Below the pieces are notes generated by a model that worked only from the letters and a program-made list of their open reading frames with translations, was not told where the DNA came from and made no database searches. This document shows positions 58,844 to 64,000 of a stretch of DNA of 64,000 nt, in pieces; positions within the stretch are counted from its first letter, which is position 1; each line of letters begins with the position of its first letter. Origin of the DNA: Tamaricihabitans halophyticus (lineage in GTDB: Bacteria; Actinomycetota; Actinomycetes; Mycobacteriales; Pseudonocardiaceae); NCBI RefSeq assembly GCF_004340875.1, contig NZ_SLXQ01000003.1, positions 62,001-126,000 on the forward strand, given 5' to 3'. A program made the translations under genes and the position numbers.

Positions 58844-59401
58844 CTAGTCATTGCTGGACCGGCCGCCGCGCAGCGCGAAGAACAGTCCGGCGCCGAGTAG
58901 CAACACCGCACCGCCGATCCACACCCACAGCGGCACGCCGCCACTTTCCTCCGTGTCACCCTCGCCGGCCGGTTGGGCATCCGGCGAATCGGCCGGAGCC
59001 TGCTGCGGCGCCGATGGCGCGGGCGTTCCGGTACCGGCCTTGGTCAGCTCGAAGCGCGTTTGCCCCTCAACCGGATGCCCGTCCGCGGACAGGATTCGAT
59101 AGCCGATGGTGTACTCCCCGGCTGGGCCGAGCGAGAGCACCCTTGCGCTCACCTTGTTGCTGTCCACGGTGGCCGTACCGTCCACCCAGGAGTCGCCATC
59201 CGGACCGGTTACCGCGATCTGGTTGAAATCGCCCGGCTGTACTGGTTGGTCGAAGGTCAACGTCACCTCGGCCGGACTGCTCTGCACCGTGGCGCCGTCC
59301 GCCGGATCGCTTTCGATGAGCTGGTTATGCGCGAGCGCCGGGCCGGCCGAGCCGAGTAGTGCCAATCCGGTCAACATCGCGAGTACGAGCGCGCGCCTCA
59401 T
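58844..59401 (-). CDS. copC: CopC-family copper-binding protein with C-terminal anchor
   Basis: The 185-residue protein has a signal peptide cut after ALA, so the mature protein begins with HNQLIESDPADGA; an N-terminal His is the usual copper ligand. The second ligand region is ILSADGHPVEGQ. After a Pro/Ala linker it ends in one membrane span (LWVWIGGAVLLLGAGLFFAL) and a basic tail. The free N-terminal amine, His1 and later Asp/His form the Cu(II) site in the family. It overlaps ycnI by four bases. Confidence 0.92.
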   Translation of the reverse strand: MRRALVLAMLTGLALLGSAGPALAHNQLIESDPADGATVQSSPAEVTLTFDQPVQPGDFNQIAVTGPDGDSWVDGTATVDSNKVSARVLSLGPAGEYTIGYRILSADGHPVEGQTRFELTKAGTGTPAPSAPQQAPADSPDAQPAGEGDTEESGGVPLWVWIGGAVLLLGAGLFFALRGGRSSND

Positions 59402-60210
59402 GCCGGGTTCTCCTTCGAGTCGTCGCCCGAACCGCCGGCTGGCGTGGCCGAGCTGGCCGTACCCGAACCGCTCGCGCGGCGAGCCCGCAGGGTGGCCCCG
59501 ATGCCGAGGCCGAGGCCGAGCGCGCCAACCGCGAGCCCGGCGCCGCCGAGCCAGCGCGCGGTGTCATCCGTTCCGTCCGCGGTCGTCGAACCCGCTCCGG
59601 CGTCGCTGGCACCGCCGTGTTCACCGCCGTGCCCATCGCCGGTGGCGGCGACCAGGTCGACGGTCGGGGCCGGGTGCTGCGGTTCCTCTGGGCCGTCCGG
59701 CCGTGGCGGGGTGGTCCATTCGGCGACCACGTCGTTGTCGTAGTACTGCTTGGTGGGAAACACCATCAGGTCGGTGTTGTCCGGCATGGCCATCGAGACG
59801 TCGAACTCGCCGTACTCGTCCGGCCCGATGCCGGCGTTATCGCCAGCGGTCCAGACGATCCTGGTGACGGCTTCGGTGACCTTGGTGCCGTTTTCCAGCG
59901 TGACCGGTTCCGGTAGCTCGTCCTTCTCGACCTCGGCGCGCCAGCCCGGGACGGGTTTGGTCTGTGCCGAGCTCACCGGGGTGCCCTTGGGGAACTCGAC
60001 CTCGAGCCGCACGGTGTCCGCGTCCTGTTCCTCATTGGGAACCCGGAAGGTGACCGCGGCATGCCCGCCGCGCTCGGCGGATTCGCCGCCGGTGTTCGCA
60101 CTGACGTGCGCGCTCGCGGTGCCGGTGCCAACCAGCAGCAGTACCCCGCCCACCGCGGTGATCGTGCCTGCCCTGCGCAAGGCAGCGCGGGTAGATAGAT
60201 TTGTCGACAT
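59398..60210 (-). CDS. ycnI: YcnI-family (DUF1775) copper-associated protein
   Basis: The 270-residue protein has a signal peptide ending in ASA, so the mature protein begins HVSANTGG, again with an N-terminal His. The YcnI domain has VTFRVPNEE, KPVPGWRAEV and a conserved Trp. A His-rich stretch (GDGHGGEHGG) and one span precede the tail. YcnI domains bind Cu(II) and act with CopC/CopD. It is the first gene of the coupled copper operon. Confidence 0.9.
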   Translation of the reverse strand: MSTNLSTRAALRRAGTITAVGGVLLLVGTGTASAHVSANTGGESAERGGHAAVTFRVPNEEQDADTVRLEVEFPKGTPVSSAQTKPVPGWRAEVEKDELPEPVTLENGTKVTEAVTRIVWTAGDNAGIGPDEYGEFDVSMAMPDNTDLMVFPTKQYYDNDVVAEWTTPPRPDGPEEPQHPAPTVDLVAATGDGHGGEHGGASDAGAGSTTADGTDDTARWLGGAGLAVGALGLGLGIGATLRARRASGSGTASSATPAGGSGDDSKENPA

Positions 60211-60274
60211 ATAGCTAAAGCTCCTGATCAGTAATCGCGGCTTGTTTCGGCTTCGCCGCGGGTGTCATTGCTGT

Positions 60275-60817
60275 TCAGGTGCTTAAAGGCGGTCCGCGCA
60301 GCGGGCAGACCGTGCGGAGCCGTGATATGACGCGCGCCGAAGTGCGGTCCACTCGGGGCAGTGCGGTGGCCGGCGCGTCTGGTACCGGCGCGGGTAGCCA
60401 GCTGATCGGCAGCAGCAGCCGGACCGTGGCGGCCGCGGCGAACAGCGCGTCCTCCGCGTGGGCAAGTACCACCGTGGTGAGCAGTGTCGCGCCGGTATGC
60501 GCGGCGAGCATCTGCCAGCCGCTGATCTGGCCAGGCGGGTACCCACTGTGCGGGTGGATCAGCAGGCCAAGCATCAGGTGCAGCACGAGCTGGGCACTAC
60601 CGAGTACGGCGAGGATCGGCAGCGGACCCTGCACCCGATCCGCCAGTGCGGTGCCCAGCCAGGCGAGCAGGATGGTGAGCAGCACGGTCAGGCCGGTATC
60701 CGGCGCCCCGCCGCCGGCGAGCGCATGTGCGGATACCGCAAGACAAGATGCGGTCACTGCGAGTAGGCAGCCACGTAGCGCGCGTGCCGGCGTACCGGGC
60801 GTACTACGTCTGCTCAC
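60275..60817 (-). CDS. Membrane protein near the copper operon, function unknown
   Basis: The 180-residue protein has about four spans (CLLAVTASCLAVSAHALAG, VLLTILLAWLGTALA, ILAVLGSAQLVLHLMLGLLI, ATLLTTVVLAHAEDALFAA). Histidines lie near the membrane in SAHA, LLIHPHSG and LAAHTG. It precedes ycnI by 64 bases on the same strand, so a role in copper handling is plausible. I recognise no named family. Confidence 0.65.
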   Translation of the reverse strand: MSRRSTPGTPARALRGCLLAVTASCLAVSAHALAGGGAPDTGLTVLLTILLAWLGTALADRVQGPLPILAVLGSAQLVLHLMLGLLIHPHSGYPPGQISGWQMLAAHTGATLLTTVVLAHAEDALFAAAATVRLLLPISWLPAPVPDAPATALPRVDRTSARVISRLRTVCPLRGPPLST

Positions 60818-61228
60818 GGCCCGATCCTAGTGTTACCCGCGCCCGCGCCCAGAATTCGGGAATCCCTCGTCGTGGCCGACAAATCAAGAATGCGGATCTC
60901 AGCGATCAAAGATTGATATCTATTCACCCTCGCGCTATTTGAGCTTCCTAACAGAAAATTTGTCCGCAGTGACCGGGTTAACGTCCCGAACAGCCTCGTC
61001 ACGGTGTGTTATCACGAAAGGTGGCTGGTTCGGTGCACACAGTTAGGTGGCTATCTGTGCACAATCAGCTGGCAGCGCTTGAGATTGCCAGCGAAATACG
61101 TAACGGTTATGCACCCGCAAGGGTGAGCGGTTCCACGGGTGAAACGTGAGGAAACAGTTGCAAGAAAGAACGTTGGGTAGCGCATCCAGGTGGCTCGGGG
61201 AACGGGCACGACCGCGGGAGCGACAACT
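60818..61228. other. Intergenic region with stacked inverted repeats before the osmolyte transporter
   Basis: GTGCACA (61033-61039) pairs with TGTGCAC (61056-61062), and CTGGCA (61069-61074) with TGCCAG (61086-61091). They lie 140-200 bases upstream of the permease start and may be regulator sites. I see no known riboswitch, and no gene is supported in these 411 bases. Confidence 0.45.
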
Positions 61229-61876
61229 ATGAATCTGTTCGAGTACGTCGCGGACCGGTGGGGCAGCCTGTCCCTACAGGGCCTGTTGCACGCGAGCGCC
61301 GTTGTACAGTGCACGATCATCGCGGCGGTCATCGGAGTGCTCGTCGGCATTGCGGTTTACCGCAGCCCGCTGGGCTCTGCGCTGGCTACCGCGCTGGCGA
61401 GCGCGATTCTCACGGTGCCGTCGTTCGCGCTGATCGGGTTGCTGATCCCGATCCTCGGGCTCGGTGTCGAGCCGTCGGTCACCGCGCTGGTGCTTTACGG
61501 GCTGCTGCCGATCGTGCGAAACACCATCGTCGGGCTTGGCGGAGTCGATCCATCGATTACCGATGCCGCTAAGGGAATCGGAATGAGCCGGCTCGGCGTG
61601 CTGAGTCGAGTGGAGCTTCGGCTCGCCTGGCCAGCGATTCTCGCCGGAATGCGCGTCGCCACTCAGCTGATGATGGGAATTCTCGCGATCGCGGCCTATG
61701 CGAAAGGGCCCGGCCTCGGTTCCGAGATCTTCTCCGGGCTTGTTCGAGCGGGCAGCGCGAACTCGCTGAACCAAGCACTCGCCGGCACGCTCGGGGTCGT
61801 CATCCTCGCATTGCTGCTGGACGGCATCTACGCGTTGATCGGGCGCTACACGACTTCGAGGGGTATCCGTGGCTGA
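61229..61876 (+). CDS. Osmolyte ABC transporter permease (OpuCB/ProW-like)
   Basis: The 215-residue permease has five spans and the BPD_transp pattern of glycine betaine/carnitine/choline systems: AVVQCTIIAAVIGVLVGIAV, ALILTVPSFALIGLLIP-type segment, GLLPIVRNTIVGLGGVDPSI and DAAKGIGMSRLGVLSRVELRLA, the loop that contacts the ATPase. GGGAG before ATG 61229 supports this start. It is the first gene of a four-gene operon and overlaps the ATPase start by eight bases. Confidence 0.9.
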   Translation: MNLFEYVADRWGSLSLQGLLHASAVVQCTIIAAVIGVLVGIAVYRSPLGSALATALASAILTVPSFALIGLLIPILGLGVEPSVTALVLYGLLPIVRNTIVGLGGVDPSITDAAKGIGMSRLGVLSRVELRLAWPAILAGMRVATQLMMGILAIAAYAKGPGLGSEIFSGLVRAGSANSLNQALAGTLGVVILALLLDGIYALIGRYTTSRGIRG

Positions 61877-63062
61877 AAACGTAACCACCACACCACTGGA
61901 CAATGCCGATGGCGACGCCGTCAGCGGGGTAGAGATCCAGCTCAACGAGGTAACCAAACGCTACTCAGGGCAACGGGAACCGGCCGTGGACAGCTTCACG
62001 ATGACCGTTCCCGCGGGCAATATCGTGGTCTTCGTCGGTCCGTCCGGCTGCGGTAAGACCACCACGATGCGGATGATCAACCGGTTGATCGAACCAACCT
62101 CCGGAAAGATCACGATCGGTGGCGAGGACGCGCTTTCGCTCGATCCCGACCAGCTGCGCCGGCGGGTCGGCTACGCGATCCAGCAAGCAGGGTTGTTCCC
62201 GCATTTCACCGTCACGCAGAACATCGCGGTGGTTCCCGGGCTGCTTGGCTGGGACAAGAAGAAGATCAGCGACCGGGTCGAGGAGATGATGGACCTGGTC
62301 GGGCTAGACCCGAGCGTGTTCCGGGACCGCTTCCCGCGCCAGCTCTCCGGTGGCCAGCAGCAGCGCGTCGGGGTAGCAAGGGCGCTGGCGGCGGACCCGC
62401 CGGTGCTGCTGATGGACGAGCCGTTCGGCGCGGTTGACCCGATTACCCGAGGCAACCTGCAGGACGAGCTGCTTCGGCTGCAGGAGGAGCTGCACAAGAC
62501 GATCGTGTTCGTCACGCACGACTTCGACGAGGCGGTCAAGCTCGGCGACCGGATCGCGGTGCTCGGCAACCAGTCCAAGATCCTGCAGTACGACACTCCC
62601 GACGCGATCCTGGCGAACCCCGCCGATGACACCGTCGCCGGCTTTGTTGGCGCGGGTGCCTCGCTGAAGCAGCTGACCCTGCTGCGGGTGCACGAGGTGG
62701 AGATGACCCAGGCGGTCACCGCCAAGACCTCGGAATCCGTCGAGGAGATGCGCAAGCGGATCGACGCACGCGGCGGCCGGCCGTTCGGTCTGGTACTCGA
62801 CGAGCGCGGGCGCCCACTGCGCTGGGTGCACAAACGTGACCTCGCCAGCGGGCGCCGGCTTTCCGAGGCTGGGCGCCCGGTTGGCGACCTAGTCAGCAAG
62901 CAGTCCACGCTGCAGGACGCGTTGGAGGCGATGCTCACCGAGGGCGGCGGTGTCGCGGTGACCGGCGGGCGCGGCGAGTACGCCGGCGTGCTCGAGATGG
63001 AAACCGTGATGAACAAGATTCGGGAGCTGCGCGAAGAACACGGCGACGGGGCGGACGAATGA
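61869..63062 (+). CDS. Osmolyte ABC transporter ATPase (OpuCA/ProV-like)
   Basis: The 397-residue ATPase has Walker A GPSGCGKTTTMRMINRL, the Q-loop in AIQQAGLFPHFTV, signature LSGGQQQRVGVARAL, Walker B VLLMDEPFGAVDP and the H-loop FVTHDFDEA. The C-terminal CBS-like region (about residues 265-385) contains LVSKQSTLQDALEAML and would sense ionic strength as in OpuA-type transporters. It powers uptake of betaine-like osmolytes. Confidence 0.92.
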   Translation: MAENVTTTPLDNADGDAVSGVEIQLNEVTKRYSGQREPAVDSFTMTVPAGNIVVFVGPSGCGKTTTMRMINRLIEPTSGKITIGGEDALSLDPDQLRRRVGYAIQQAGLFPHFTVTQNIAVVPGLLGWDKKKISDRVEEMMDLVGLDPSVFRDRFPRQLSGGQQQRVGVARALAADPPVLLMDEPFGAVDPITRGNLQDELLRLQEELHKTIVFVTHDFDEAVKLGDRIAVLGNQSKILQYDTPDAILANPADDTVAGFVGAGASLKQLTLLRVHEVEMTQAVTAKTSESVEEMRKRIDARGGRPFGLVLDERGRPLRWVHKRDLASGRRLSEAGRPVGDLVSKQSTLQDALEAMLTEGGGVAVTGGRGEYAGVLEMETVMNKIRELREEHGDGADE

Positions 63063-63820
63063 GCGCTTTTACCGCGGAATCCGGCTCGCGTTCGGCGGAG
63101 CGCGGCCGACTTTTCGCCCAGCCGGTCGCCGTGCTGCTCATCGTGGCCGCGGTACTGGTCTGGGCGTTTACCACTGATCTGGACACCGTTGAACAAGAGA
63201 GCATCAACGCCTCGTCGATCCTGACGTATACCTGGCAGCATCTGGTGCTTTCCGTGGTGATCACCATCCTCGTTCTGGTGATCGCGTTGCCGTTGGGCGT
63301 AATGCTCACCAGGCGCTGGGCAAAACCAGCCGCGCCGGTCTTCCTGGCGATCGCGAATATCGGGCAGGCCGCGCCGGCCGTCGGTGTACTGGTGCTGTTC
63401 TTCCTGTGGACCGGGCTGGAAGGGGTCGCGGCAGCCGCGCCGCCGATCGCCTTCTATGCCTTGCTTCCCGTGCTGCGCAACACGATCGTCGGCATCCAGC
63501 AGGTGGATCCGGCGCTTGTGGACGCTGGCAGGGGGATCGGCATGTCCTCCGGCGCGGTGTTGCGGCGAATCGAGCTACCACTGGCGATCCCGTTGATTCT
63601 GGCCGGTTTGCGGACCTCGTTGGTGCTCGCGGTGGGTACTGCCACGCTGGCGCAGTTCGTGAACGGCGGTGGACTCGGCGAGATGATCGACACCGGGTAC
63701 AAGCTGGACCGGGTCTCGGTGCTCACCGTCGGCGCGGTGCTCGCCGTTGCGCTCGCATTGCTGGTGGACTGGCTGGGCGCGGTGGCCGAACGCTACTTTG
63801 GACCGAAGGGGATCGGATGA
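63059..63820 (+). CDS. Osmolyte ABC transporter permease (OpuCD-like)
   Basis: The 253-residue permease resembles the first one: a membrane N terminus, TWQHLVLSVVITILVLVIALPLG, GQAAPAVGVLVLFFLWTG, LLPVLRNTIVGIQQVDPALVDAGRG and GGGLGEMIDTGY. It has six spans. Its ATG overlaps the ATPase stop by four bases. Two distinct permeases plus an ATPase and a binding protein is the OpuC/OsmF arrangement. Confidence 0.92.
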   Translation: MSAFTAESGSRSAERGRLFAQPVAVLLIVAAVLVWAFTTDLDTVEQESINASSILTYTWQHLVLSVVITILVLVIALPLGVMLTRRWAKPAAPVFLAIANIGQAAPAVGVLVLFFLWTGLEGVAAAAPPIAFYALLPVLRNTIVGIQQVDPALVDAGRGIGMSSGAVLRRIELPLAIPLILAGLRTSLVLAVGTATLAQFVNGGGLGEMIDTGYKLDRVSVLTVGAVLAVALALLVDWLGAVAERYFGPKGIG

Positions 63821-64000
63821 GGTTGCCACGACTGAAAACCCGGCTCGCGGCGCTCGCACTGGCCGGTTCGGCGTTCGCGGTGTCCGCCTGTGGACTCGAG
63901 GCCACCGCCGCGCTGCCGTTCTCCGTCGAGCCGGGCAGCATCAAGCATCAACCCGAGCTGGAAGGCGTGCAGATCACCGTGGCGTCCAAGGACTTCACGG
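63817..64000 (+). CDS. Osmolyte-binding lipoprotein (OpuCC/OsmF-like), cut by the window end
   Basis: The visible 61 residues show a lipoprotein signal (LAALALAGSAFAVSACG) with lipidated Cys near residue 25, then VQITVASKDFT, the typical first strand of ProX/OpuCC/OsmF choline- and betaine-binding proteins. Its start overlaps the permease stop by four bases (ATGA). The ligand-binding residues lie beyond the window. Confidence 0.88.
   Translation, partial: MRLPRLKTRLAALALAGSAFAVSACGLEATAALPFSVEPGSIKHQPELEGVQITVASKDFT

Overview
The window is GC-rich (roughly 68-70 % by eye), densely coded DNA from an actinobacterium, most likely of the Pseudonocardiales (Amycolatopsis/Saccharopolyspora-like). 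Evidence is the mycobacteria-like block ppiA - rhomboid - PH protein - crgA - ... - pabA/trpG - pknB - pknA - pbpA - rodA - pstP - fhaB - fhaA - tRNA-Leu, an orphan EspG-type protein, an IdeR box, CrgA, and many probable leaderless genes. The assignment rests on gene content and order only.

Layout. Positions 2-7617 hold a polyol-type PTS operon tail (IIA-Gut end, GutM, Enzyme I), then a DXR-like (DRL) oxidoreductase, a complete thiamine-diphosphate E1alpha/E1beta/E2 acyl-transfer complex and an IspD-like cytidylyltransferase. I read this as a possible uptake and breakdown or salvage route for 2-C-methyl-D-erythritol or a related branched polyol. Positions 7632-9400 carry a zinc-ribbon protein, a beta-propeller protein and a MoaD-like sulfur carrier. 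Positions 9505-16894 are an acetoin/2,3-butanediol catabolic operon (acoX-acoA-acoB-acoC-butanediol dehydrogenase) behind a perfect palindrome, followed by a methyltransferase and an AcoR-like regulator that lacks the sigma-54 ATPase domain. Two related acyloin-type complexes therefore lie side by side. The dihydrolipoyl dehydrogenase (27281-28666) that both would need is elsewhere in the window.

Positions 16961-21702 are the cell-division/origin-proximal block: a Lys-rich membrane protein at the CwsA position, PpiA, rhomboid, PH protein, CrgA, class E sortase and a tiny membrane protein. Between the PH gene and crgA is a striking phased array of DnaA boxes. Positions 21714-30185 form an insert relative to the mycobacterial order: an attenuated DAHP synthase with a Trp/Tyr/Phe leader peptide, a decayed M20 peptidase, a DoeA-like M24 protein with its GntR regulator, an Rrf2/AhpD pair, lpd and an IdeR-controlled fprA. 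Positions 30223-41907 are pabA, an SDR, the Ser/Thr kinase-phosphatase-elongation operon and tRNA-Leu.

Positions 42080-54872 are accessory genes: methyltransferase, EspG-like protein, GtrA, sugar-lactone oxidase with a PLP aldolase, an ECF sigma/anti-sigma operon with matched divergent promoters, a Rieske lipoprotein, and P450/TetR. Positions 55086-57803 hold a TPR-HTH regulator and a kinase-like phosphotransferase. Positions 57800-60817 are a copper set (CopD, CopC, YcnI, membrane protein). Positions 61229-64000 are an OpuC/ProU-type osmolyte ABC transporter cut by the window end. A short dispersed repeat family of about 25-34 bp sits at the 3' ends of genes throughout, in some cases supplying the stop codon.
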